Under the pieces are notes generated by a model. That model saw only the letters and a list, made by a program, of their open reading frames with translations, searched no databases and was not told where the DNA came from. Below are positions 10,085 through 18,820 of a DNA stretch of 64,000 nucleotides, in pieces (position 1 is the first letter of the stretch; every line of letters begins with the position of its first letter). Both the position numbers and the translations under genes were made by a program. Source of the DNA: Tetradesmus obliquus (Eukaryota > Chlorophyta > Chlorophyceae > Sphaeropleales > Scenedesmaceae); the NCBI GenBank assembly GCA_030272155.1, contig CP126203.1, forward strand, positions 930,001 through 994,000, given 5' to 3'.

Positions 10085-12760
10085 ATGCTGTGCAGGTTGC
10101 TGCTGATGGTGCTGGCGGCGGCTACTACAAGCACATGCAGCACCTGGACTGGGAGTTTGCGGTGATCAACAGCCCTGACGTGAATGCCTTTGTGGCCCCA
10201 GGCGGCAAGGTGGTGGTGTACACAGGTGATCTGAATGGCACTGCTAGTCATACAGAAGGCAGTTCATAGGCCAATCACCATGAGAGCGACTACCTTGGGA
10301 AATGCATGCTGAAGTGAACTGGTGCCACTGGCATGTGCTGCAGCTGGGCTTCTTTCTATTCGGATGGCAGGTGCACAGCTGCCCGCATGCTGGTATGCAT
10401 GCTGGCCAACATACTACAGCTGGGAGTTCATGTGCATTGCTGCTGCTACTGCTGTTGCTGCTGCTGCTGCTGCTGACGCCTGCAGGCCTGCTGAAGCTCG
10501 TCAGCAGTGAAGATGAGCTGGCTGCTGTGCTGGCGCACGAGGTGGGCTGCTGCTGCTGCTGCTGCTGCTGCATGAGAGGTGCACTACTGACATATCGCCG
10601 TCTGAATGATGTGGCATCACGGCTGTTTGGCGTACGCCAAACATGCACATCAGGTGCGGCTTTTGGCGTGAACTGCATCTTCTGCGTGCTTTGCAGGTTG
10701 GCCACGTGCTTGCACGGCACCATGCGGAGCGCATCTCTCAGCTGAATGTGACGGGGCTGCTCAACATGCTGGTGCGGGCACTGCTGGGAATCCAAATACC
10801 AGGCGCTCTGGTGGTGCTGGGCATGTTCCTACCATATTCACGGTGAGAATATGGCTGTGAAGTATGCATCTGCCACGGGAAATTTTGGTTTTCCTGTAGC
10901 GTGCTGGTGTGCGCACTGCTGGGGATCCAGGCGCGCTGGTGGTGCTGGGCATGTTTCACGGTGAGAATTAACCTGTGAAGTATTCAAATGCCACTGTGAA
11001 CTTTGGTTTGTACATACGTGTGCTGGTGCGCGCGCTGTTTGGTATTCACATACCCGGGGCGCTGGTGGTGCTGGGCATGTTCCTCCCACACTCACGGTGA
11101 GAACATGGCCGTGAACTATGTGTGGCACTGTGAAGTTTTGGTTGTCCTTTAGCGTGCTGGTGCGGGCACTGCTGGGCATACAGATACCTGGGGCGCTGGT
11201 GGTGCTGGGCATGTTCCTGCCCTACTCACGGTGAGAACTTGCCTGTGAAGTTTTCATATGCCGCTGTGAACAATGGTTTGTACTTTAGTGTGCTGGTGCA
11301 CGCGCTGCTGATTATTCAAATACCTGGAGCGCTGGTGGTGCTGGGCATGTTCCTGCCGTATTCACTGGCGAAGGCCTGTTACGACCCAGATGCCAGCGCT
11401 GTCCCAAACTCTCAACCCTCTTGTGCCTCCGAAACTCCTTGCTGCAGGGCTGCTGAGTACGAGGCAGATGCAATCGGCATCAGGCTGCTGGCCAAGGCCT
11501 GTTACGACCCAAATGCCAATGTGAGCATGCTGCACACCCTAAGCCCTGTGTGCCTGCTAAACCACTGTGCCGCAGGGCTGCCGAGTACGAGGCAGACGCC
11601 ATTGGCATCAGGCTGCTGGCCAAGGCCTGCTATGACCCAGATGCCAATGTGAGCATGCTGCACACCCTAAGCCCTGTTGTGCCTGCTAAACCACTGTGCC
11701 GCAGGGCTGCCGAGTACGAGGCAGACGCCATTGGCATCAGGCTGCTGGCCAAGGCCTGCTATGACCCAGATGCCAATGTGAGCATGCTGCAGAAGTTGAA
11801 CGCGGCGCAGGGCGGGGCGGCAGAGGCGCGCATGCCCGAGTTCCTGTCGACACACCCGCTGACCACGGTGAGATAATTGACAATCCATTTAGATGTAGGA
11901 ATGTGAAATGCCTGGTCTAGCCTGTTGCTGTTTTACCTTAGTTGATGGCGCCTTGGTGGGAGCCATCAGCAGAGGCGCGCATGCCGGAGTTCCTGTCAAC
12001 ACACCCGCTGACCACGGTGAGATAAACGATGATTCATTTAGATGTAGATGTAGGAATGTGAAAGGCCTAGATCTAGCCTGTTGCTGTTTTACCTTTGTTG
12101 ACGGCGCCTGTTGCGAGCCAGTTAGAGAGGTGCACATGCCGGAGGTCCTGTCTACACACCCGCTGACCACGGTGAGAAATGGAACCACCCATGTATCATC
12201 CACCTGTTGCTTTGCTGTGTTTGTCAGTGGCGCCTTGGTGGGAGCCATCTGCAGAGGCGCGCATGCCCGAGTTCCTGTCAACACACCCGCTGACCACGGT
12301 GAGATAAACGATGATTCATTTAGATGTCGGAATGTGAAAGGTCTGGACCTAGCCTGTTGCTGTTTTACCTGTGTTGATTGCGCCTGAGTTCCTGTCAATG
12401 CCGCCGCTGTCCACGATGAAACAATATATGAAGTTTTGGAACGTATGTACACGTAGATAAGCGCACCCTTTGATGCAAGTGAGGTCTGTCTGCCCTGCTT
12501 TTGCTGTTGCTGGCACTTTTGAGCCACACCCCGCAGCTGCATCTTGGTGCATATCATGTGCGATTCTTCTGCAGCAGCTGTTGCTGCTGCCCGTTGGTAA
12601 GAGCGTGGTCCGTGAAGCAGGTGCTGCTGCTGCTGCTGCTCTGCAGGAGCGTGTGCAGAAGGTCAAGCTGCTGCTGCCAGAGGCATATGCGTTGCACCAG
12701 GAGAACTGCAGCGCGGTGCAGGACATCATGGGCCGCTTTGCAGCAGCAGCAGGCTGGTAG
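8282..12760 (+). CDS. OMA1: OMA1-like mitochondrial M48 metallopeptidase, nine exons
   Basis: Exons 8282-8412, 8808-8915, 9235-9325, 9634-9726, 10096-10225, 10486-10541, 10697-10842, 11705-11867 and 12647-12760 join in phase to 344 codons including the stop. Exon 1 encodes an Arg/Ser/Ala-rich, acid-poor presequence (MRSSSAFSVLARARALLA) typical of mitochondrial import. Exon 2 encodes one membrane segment (RLLLGGTAAGGFAYYW), followed by the VPYTHRHH region common in OMA1 proteins. The zinc site HEVGH (residues 202-206) is split by the exon 6/7 junction and continues as VLARHHAERIS. Exon 8 supplies the third ligand motif EYEAD (about 255-259), and STHPLTT/ERVQK..LLPEA is the usual family C-terminus. 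OMA1 is an inner-membrane stress protease; that role is inferred from family. All key residues are intact. Six of the nine exons have truncated tandem copies beside them, listed separately. Confidence 0.88.
8987..9170 (+). repeat. two head copies of OMA1 exon 3
   Basis: Segments at about 8987-9045 and 9112-9165 repeat the beginning of exon 3 with its acceptor region (GCAGGCAGGAGGTGC, then CACCGGCACCA), but diverge after about 50 bases. The complete exon follows at 9235. They are truncated upstream copies of the acceptor side of the exon. Confidence 0.8.
9833..9860 (+). repeat. tail copy of OMA1 exon 4 with donor
   Basis: The last roughly 25 bases of exon 4 (GTGGGCATGC..CACAGCTCAG) recur just downstream of it, again followed by a good donor, GTAAGG. 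The first half of the exon is missing. Confidence 0.7.
9993..10049 (+). repeat. head copy of OMA1 exon 5 with acceptor
   Basis: After CTG repeats and GCGCAG, the first roughly 57 bases of exon 5 (GTTGCTGCTGATGGCGC onward) are present, then break off at CTAGACTGCTG. The full exon starts at 10096 after another CTG tract ending in TGTGCAG. Confidence 0.8.
10899..11364 (+). repeat. four tandem tail copies of OMA1 exon 7
   Basis: Copies of the second half of exon 7 (TGCTGGTGCGGGCACTGCTG through CATGTTCCTGCC) plus its donor and the first intron bases start at about 10902, 11021, 11155 and 11291; the original starts at 10767. The period is 119-136 bases. The copy at 11153-11230 has acceptor CTTTAG, donor GTGAGA and a length of 78 bases, so it could splice in frame. 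The 10900 copy has small deletions, the 11021 copy has lost its acceptor AG, and the last copy is fused directly to exon-8-derived sequence. Confidence 0.88.
11365..11704 (+). repeat. tandem head copies of OMA1 exon 8
   Basis: Two nearly complete head copies begin at 11448 and 11576, and a shorter remnant at about 11365-11396. Each begins after a CAG acceptor with GGCTGC(C/T)GAGTACGAGGC and ends after GATGCCAATGTGAGCATGCTG. The functional exon starts at 11705. Spacing is 128 and 129 bases. The copies 11576 and 11705 stay in the same frame across the spacer. Confidence 0.88.
11868..12410 (+). repeat. tandem tail copies of OMA1 exon 8 with donors
   Basis: The end of exon 8 (ATGCCCGAGTTCCTGTC, then ACACCCGCTGACCACG) with donor GTGAGATAA recurs so that copies end near 12016, 12171 and 12297. 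A decayed fifth copy lies near 12380-12410. The intervening intron sequence, including a TAGCCTGTTGCTGTTTTACCT block, is repeated too. Confidence 0.85.
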
Positions 12761-12819
12761 CGTTGGGGGGTGGCAGCAGCAGCAAGCAGCACAGAAGCAG
12801 CAGCAGCCTATTTTTGGGT

Positions 12820-13023
12820 GCACCAAGAGAACTGCAACGCTGTGCAGGACATAATGGGGCGCTTCGCTGCAGCAGCAGGCTGGTAACAGCACCGTGCATA
12901 TGTACGCGCCTTTCTCATATGTGCCAGGGCAGCAGCGGCAGCAGGCTAGTAGCGTGTGCACCAGAAGAACTGCAACGCTCTGCAGGACATATTGGGGCAC
13001 TTTGCAGCAGCAGCAGGCTGGTA
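12820..13023 (+). repeat. two tail copies of the OMA1 terminal exon including stop codon
   Basis: Copies at about 12820-12885 and 12957-13023 repeat GAACTGCA(A/G)CGC..GTGCAGGACAT through GCAGCAGCAGGCTGGTA(G/A). They lie downstream of the first stop at 12758-12760, so they fall in the 3' UTR or intergenic space unless transcription continues. Confidence 0.8.
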
Positions 13024-13127
13024 GCGTTGGGGGTTGGCATCAGCCATATAGTCATGCCACACATGTTTTCGTAACATCTCAGCAGCATCACGATTAGCAA
13101 AATCATTTCTTCAACAACACATGCAAC

Positions 13128-13330
13128 TCAAGCACTAGGCAAGAACCCAGGGCAAGCTGCCGCCCCGCAATAGCAGCGCCTGCGCGAAGCAGCAGCTGCC
13201 ACATCACCACTCCCATCAACTCCATCACCCACAGCAGCAGCAGCACTTTGGGTTGCACTGCTGCTTCTAGCACTGCCACTGACAGCATAGCAAAAGCTCA
13301 GCTCCTCCCCTGGCAGGATGAATCTTGCAG
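13128..13330 (-). repeat. tail copy of the SET-gene terminal exon
   Basis: On the minus strand this repeats the end of the SET/post-SET exon (PCVALFAARFILPGEELSFC and CYCGAAACPGFLPSA, then stop). It lies downstream of the complete last exon (13403-13634). It carries substitutions and an insertion (AAAAVGDGVDGSG) relative to the main copy. Confidence 0.78.
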
Positions 13331-13402
13331 CAAACAGAGCCACACACGGCAGCAGGCTGCCTCTGCTGGTGACAATGCATCTGCCGACATCGTACATGCA
13401 GT

Positions 13403-15554
13403 TCAAGCACTAGGCAAAAATCCAGGACAGTTTGCTGCTCCACAAAAGCAGTGTCTCCTCGAGGCAGCGGCTGCCACTTCACTGGTAGCACTGCTTGTGG
13501 CGGTGCCGCTGACTGCATAGCAAAAACTCAGCTCCTCCCGTTGGGTAATGTCCCTTGCAGCAAATAGAGCTACACGCGGCAGCAGGCTGCCTATGTTTGT
13601 GACAATGACTGGCTCCAAGTTGCCTCCATCACAGCTGCAGGACACAAAAGTGAAAGCCAAGTGAGCAAGCGTGAGCTCAAACTTTCTGGTCATTGAGCAG
13701 ACAGTTGGCCGCAGGTAGCAAGGTGTTATATTTGCTCTTCTGTGAGGATCGCAGAGAGCATGCAGTTTGACGCAGGCAGGGCTGCGTTCCAAGATAAGAG
13801 CTGGACAGCAGCTGCACACATGTCTGTTCTGAACGCTGATCACACAGCAAACCCCAACTCATTTGCTGAACAAAAGGCCATGTACACGTGCTGCTTGCCT
13901 GTGGTTGATGAAGCGAGCAACGTTGCCCCTCCTGGTGGCGTCAATGCACACCTTGAGGCAGCTGCTGCCCGACGGGAGCTGCACGCGCACCACCTGCAAA
14001 AATACAAAATGCAGCAGTCATAGTGATGCATTGGAGTTGAGAGTGTTGAATTGCAGGGTCGCATGCGTCATGATGAGTCAGCACACCTTGAGGCAGCTGC
14101 TGCCTGAGGGCAGCTGCACGCGCACGACCTGAAGAACAAAAAGCAATGCACACAGCGAGCAAAAGTAGCCGAAGTGAAGGAAATTGCACGGTGGCATGCA
14201 TCGTTGTGAGCCAGCGGTCGTTGAGGCAGCTGCTGCCTGAGGGCAGCTGCACACGCACGACCTGCGCGCAAACATACATAACACCGATCAACACGTCGCA
14301 GGAGGTGGAACATGAATGAGTAGAACGCCAGGCGCCCAGCCACAGCAGCCGCCACCCGCCGACGGTGGATTCCGTGAAGGCACACACAGTATGCTCCAGA
14401 CGCCCATTGCTTCAGGCAACAGCACTGCTTGGGCAGCTGCCTTCTGGTAGTAGGCACTTGGCAACAGTCGCAACCACATGCACCACTCACCAACAGTGCA
14501 TGCCCCCTTTCCTCTGTATCATAGATAGTGAGTCGTCTCTCTGCCTCAACGCCAGTGACGTACTCGCCAGCATACTCTGCGACGAAGCTGCCTTGGCTGA
14601 TGGGTTGTAAAGCCTTGACACACCAGCCCTGCAGCAGCAGCAGCAGCAGCAGCAGTGATAAGCAGCAGCAGCAGCAGCATCAGCAGTGATAAGCAGCAGT
14701 GGCAGCGGCAGCAGCAGCAGCAGGGCACGTCCTCGCTTCCTGCAAGCTTGCCCCCAAGTCATCGATGAGTTGCAATCCTTGGCTGCAAGTCCACTGCTGT
14801 GTCACTGCAGCAGCTCACTTACCTTGGCACCCATCCCAAAACAGGGCCAACTTGCGTGTTTGGAAAAGAGGACCAGCCTGTGTCTGACAGCAGCCACTGG
14901 GTGCGCCTTACAGGCTGTGCAGTAGCTGCAGCTGGCGTCTGTAACAGTGTTCTTTCCAGGAGGTACTGCGATTTCCGCAGCAGGTGCCTTACCTTGCGAT
15001 CATCCCAAAACAGAGCCAGGTTGTGTGTTACACTAGTCTGGGTGGGCCTTGCAGCACAGCCGCTGTTGCAGCTGCAGGCCAGGCCACACCCTAATCATCA
15101 CCATACCATGCACTGCAATGACTGCAGCAACTGCTCACCTTTTGCTTATCCCAGAACAGAGCCAGCTTATGGGTTACGCCAGCCTGGGTGGCCCTTGCAG
15201 GGGAGCTGCTGCCACACCTGGTGACGTTATATCGCGGCATCTGTTGAGCTCACCTTGCGCCCATCCCAAAACAAAGCCAGCTGATGTGTTACACCAGTCT
15301 GGGTGGGCCTTGCAGGACAGCTGGCGTTGCAGCTGCAGGCAGGACCGCACTCCAACAGGCGCACCAGACCAGCAGCACGGCCATGGTCCTGCAGGAAAAA
15401 TAACAGAAGTAACAGCATTTCAAAAAGCAATGACAGCTGTGATGCATGTGCTGCTGCGGCAGGTGCAGGCAGGCAGGGTCAACTTTGTTCGCTGTTCAAG
15501 CATGCCTCAAGGCCACACCATGCTATTTTGTCAGACGTGTTCATGATGATGATG

Positions 15555-15645
<91 letters not shown>

Positions 15646-16017
15646 ACGCAGTACAGGTTTTGTTGTTCAGGGGCCATGGGAGCTGCTGCAACGCCGGCTG
15701 TGGTGCTGTGGTGTTACCTGCTGCCCCAAGCACCCACCTTGAGTGCATGCAACCCCTTGATGCACTCTGTGAAACAGCAGCATGCGGCCCTTGGCTCGGT
15801 TGCACCCTGCGCTGGTGTGCAGTGGCTGCACAGGTGGCAAAGCAACAAGCAGCGCAGCAGCAGCAGTCAAGTACATGCAACACTGCAAGAGCGCAGGTTC
15901 ATCATTGCAGGGAGACCACACACATCTGTGAGCTACAGCAATGAACACTTGCTGCTGCAGCAAGCAAAGCACTGCACGACAATGGCCGTTCATGCGCCAG
16001 CTCTTTGTGAGGTGTGA

Positions 16018-16051
<34 letters not shown>

Positions 16052-16381
16052 CAGCAGTACCGCTGCTGCTGGCACTGCTGCTGTTGCTGCCTGGTGGCAC
16101 TCACTGCTGGCAGCTGCAGCCTTCACAATCCCCCAAAGCATGCTCCACCCGAGATGCACTGGTTGTGATGTATTTAAATTGCGCCAAAGCATCCATATCT
16201 GCTTCGGGGCTGCAGAGTGGAAGCCAGCAGGAGTGTCAGCAGCATTGAACAGCAGCGCAGCATGTCAACTTGTCTGCAGCAGATCAAGATGCTGCTCCCG
16301 CTCATTGCAGCACCTGTGGTCCAGCATCACCGGCTCGGGCTCATCGAATTTCAAAGACGATCGTTCATACGTTTCCGCCAT
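13403..16381 (-). CDS. SET-domain histone-lysine methyltransferase (SUV39-class, pre-SET/SET/post-SET)
   Basis: Exons identified in coding order: 16381-16314 (MAETYERSSLKF), 16209-16105, 15388-15254, 14628-14491, 13993-13899 and 13634-13403. Exon 2 gives FKYITTSASR..GCSCQ and exon 3 LLECGPACSCNASC, a Cys-rich pre-SET. Exon 4 starts the SET domain (GWCVKALQPISQGSFVAEYA), exon 5 gives RRGNVARFINH, and exon 6 completes the NHSC motif, then GEEL-like REELSFCY and a post-SET CFCGAANCPGFL. Such enzymes methylate histone H3 lysine 9; substrate here is inferred from class. Intron 5 begins with GCAAGC (a GC-AG intron) inside the catalytic NHS motif. By phase, at least one exon between 15389 and 16104 is unresolved: exon 2 ends in phase 2 and exon 3 begins in phase 0. 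The gene is convergent with the OMA1-like gene. Confidence 0.82.
14086..14263 (-). repeat. two head copies of SET-gene exon 5
   Basis: At 14086-14128 and 14219-14263 the minus strand repeats the acceptor and first roughly 45 bases of exon 5 (GTCGTGCGTGTGCAGCTGCC, VVRVQLPSGSSCL). Both precede the full exon (13993-13899) in transcription order. Confidence 0.82.
14775..15215 (-). repeat. three tail copies of the SET-gene pre-SET exon with donors
   Basis: Downstream of exon 15388-15254 on the minus strand, three degenerate copies (near 15120-15212, 14990-15065 and 14810-14880) carry CAAGGCCCACCCAG..GGCTCTGTTTTGGGAT and end at a GTGAGC or GTAAG-type donor. They lack the LLECGPACSC head. Confidence 0.78.
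15549..15644. repeat. (AAT)n microsatellite, about 30 units
   Basis: An almost uninterrupted ATA/AAT run of about 95 bases. It lies in or just upstream of the SET gene in an intron position. It contrasts with the CAG/CTG repeats that dominate elsewhere. Confidence 0.95.
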
Positions 16382-16620
16382 TTGAAGGCGATGCTGCTGC
16401 TACGTGGCAAGTCGGCCTGCTGTTGCCCAGGTACGACGTATGGCAACGTTGAGAGCCGACGAAGTTGAGCGGAAAGCGTTGTTCAGTTGATTATATGTTG
16501 CTTCTATGTTGAATGAATGACGCATGCGAAGACGCTGCTGCTTGAGGCGACGGTTTGAAGTGTGCCCGGTGTGTCATTGACACTGTGACCAGTGAGTAAC
16601 ATGCATCAGTGAACGCTCGT

Positions 16621-16888
16621 ATAAGGAAAGTTGCCGAATTGCATTCATTACAAGCATCAGCATCATGCAACATAATGCGCACTCACATGGCAAGAAGTGG
16701 TCCCCCGAAAGGCCACCGTGGCTGCTGAACCTCAGATTAGCATGTGCAGCTCCTGCTTCTGCTCCTACGTCGTCTAGTATTACCTGCAACCATAACAACA
16801 CCTGGTCAGCGCCGTCCCGAAGAGCCACGATGCCCTTCGGGGGCAACGGCACTGACAGTCTTCCATCCTCTTGTAGTCCTTGGTAGCC
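16621..16888 (-). repeat. dispersed 268-bp gene-fragment repeat, copy 1
   Basis: Nearly identical to 57093-57361. In minus-strand sense it reads as an open exon fragment (GYQGLQEDGRLSVPLPPKG, then ADQVLLWLQ) followed by a donor-like CAG/GTAATA. A second possible coding piece (ANLRFSSHGGLSGDHF) follows and ends at TGTGAGTGCG. The parent gene is not in this window. Confidence 0.85.
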
Positions 16889-17204
16889 TGGGTAGTGACA
16901 CCTTGTCAGTGACGCCACTTGGTTGACACCGTAGCTCAGATTGAAGGTGAAGTTTTCCTCGCAAGAAGCAGGAGTGGCAGTAGTGTAAATTGCATGTAAT
17001 GGGGGAATGTGTATGCCTGCTTTACCGTTTCGTACTACTGTCATTCAAAGTTGACTGTCCTAGTGGCCATGTATGGCATGTTGTAAATTTTGTCGTCCTT
17101 TATCAGACGACGGGCGCTCAGCGCTCCCCATCGTCACGTGCGAGTGATCGTATGGGATGTGTTATATGCATCTCGTCTGCTGCCTGTATATGGGCAATGC
17201 CCCA

Positions 17205-17328
17205 TATAAAGGAAGTTGCCGAATTGCATTCATTACAAGCATAAGCATCATGCAACATAATGCGCACTCACATGGCAAGAAGTGGTCCCCCGAAAGGCCA
17301 CCGTGGCTGCTGAACTTCAGATTAGCAT
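17205..17328 (-). repeat. dispersed gene-fragment repeat, truncated copy 2
   Basis: The first 124 bases of the dispersed repeat, from ATAAAGGAAGTTGCCG to CAGATTAGCAT, then abrupt divergence. It lies 320 bases from copy 1 in the same orientation. Confidence 0.85.
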
Positions 17329-18017
17329 CCCCGTGGGGCCTTAAACAAAACATCAGAGTATAGCAAGAAACCTCTCAAGTAACAGCTGCAACAGTTGATC
17401 ACACACTGGATTACATGTTACACGCACAGCCAGTGACACAACTAATTCTGCAGTTTCCCGGCAGCCTGTCGGACACACATGCAGGGTGACGTGCAACTGG
17501 GTTGCCGCATACACTCGCTGGCCTAACCAGTGGAGACACTGTGGATACACAGTATGTCGGTGACTGACGCAGTCAGGACTTGACTGAGCGTGACGCTTAG
17601 TCAGCAAGTGACTGAGCGTCGGTAACCAACTGGTGTCGCCACAACGAGGCAACTGCACAGGTCAGAAAGTGTAACACAGCCCCAGCAGCACTGTTGCGTG
17701 TAAAGCATGTAACAATGTGTGCATAGTAACACAAATAAATTGTTACAATTTCAAATACGACGGCAACAATGCACCCAGTGCATGTACATGTCTGGCAGAT
17801 CTTCAAAACCCCAAGGTCAACCCATCCACAATTTGTGTGTTACATGACGCAAACACAGCCCGTTTTGGAACCAATGACAGGCTCATTGGGCAACCACCAC
17901 ATCAGCCATCTTATCAGCACCATAGAGTCAGCTGTCATGGATTCTTTGCTCTGCCCTCCTTCAACAGAGTTTGTGTCCGTTGCTCTGGCAATCTTTGCTC
18001 TTCACAATCATTCACCT

Positions 18018-18048
<31 letters not shown>

Positions 18049-18329
18049 CAGCAACATGTACATTACCTCACATGCACTTGTCAGGCTTCCATCGCCATCA
18101 TCACTGACCACATCATGTTGCATCATTTCTGCTGCGCAGCAGCAGCAGCAGCAGCAGCGGCAGCGGTAAAGCATGCAATTCTGGCTACGGCTGAACCTCA
18201 GCAGGCACAGATTGCTCCGGCTGTGTCAGCATCCTCTGCGCCTTATTCAAAAAAGTTGCGCCACGTAAAATGCTCATGCGCTCACTGTGCTGTGTACTCC
18301 TCTGCTGTGCCCACCTGTGTGCCTCCGGG
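17329..18329. other. intergenic, no gene recognised
   Basis: No frame with recognisable content. Short GCA runs lie at 18018-18046 and 18136-18164. The region becomes related to the tail copies of the secreted-protein gene from about 18330. Confidence 0.45.
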
Positions 18330-18660
18330 TTTTGCTTGTCGACAGGTGAGGTTTAGTGGCCCTTGACGACAGTGGTGGTCTGGGACACAACCCACCTCTT
18401 GTAATGAACTATCAAGCCGTGAATCCCCTGCTGTGCCCACCTGTGTGCCTCAGGGTTTTGCTGGAGCTTGGTTGGGGTTTTACTGGCCCCTGACCACAGT
18501 AGTGGTCTGGGACACGCCTCCGCCCCTTGTAGTACAACCCGAAGCCGTTAATCCTCTGCTGTGCTCACCTGTGTGCCTCAGGGTTTTGCTGGTGATTGCT
18601 TGGGGTTTTAGTGGCCCCTGACGACAGTGGTGGTCTGGGACACGCCACCATGCCACAGCC
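18330..18660 (-). repeat. three tail copies of the terminal exon of secreted-protein gene I
   Basis: In minus-strand sense, GTGTCCCAGACCACCACTGT, then GTCAGGGGCCACTAA or a near match, recurs three times (near 18360-18395, 18480-18520 and 18610-18650). The spacers between copies, GTGTGCCTC(A/C)(G/A)GGTTTTGC in plus sense, are also repeated. All lie downstream of the intact exon. Confidence 0.8.
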
Positions 18661-18820
18661 ACAGCAGCACAGCTGACATTGCAGGCTTTCAGTCACATAA
18701 CAGCATGCGATACCTACTCATGGTGTACAGTTTCACCATCTGCTGCACCCAGCTAATAGTTGACAACCCAAGCTGTGCCCACCTGTGTGCCTCAAGGTTT
18801 TGCTTGCCGACAGGTGAAGT

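Noticed and set aside
10843..11704. Classical mutually exclusive exon cluster (Dscam-like) in OMA1.
   Set aside because: Most copies are truncated, several have lost an acceptor or carry frameshifts, and copies obey the head/tail rule instead of being complete alternative exons. Only 11153-11230 remains a candidate cassette.
11908..12387. A 159-codon plus-strand frame with repeated ACCCFT(L/F)VDGA segments.
   Set aside because: It is the wrong frame of the OMA1 exon 8 tail copies and their introns.
8987..13023. Possibility that the repeats are a CRISPR array or another designed repeat-spacer system.
   Set aside because: Repeats are long, degenerate and exon-derived with splice sites, units are not separated by unique spacers of fixed length, and the genome is eukaryotic.
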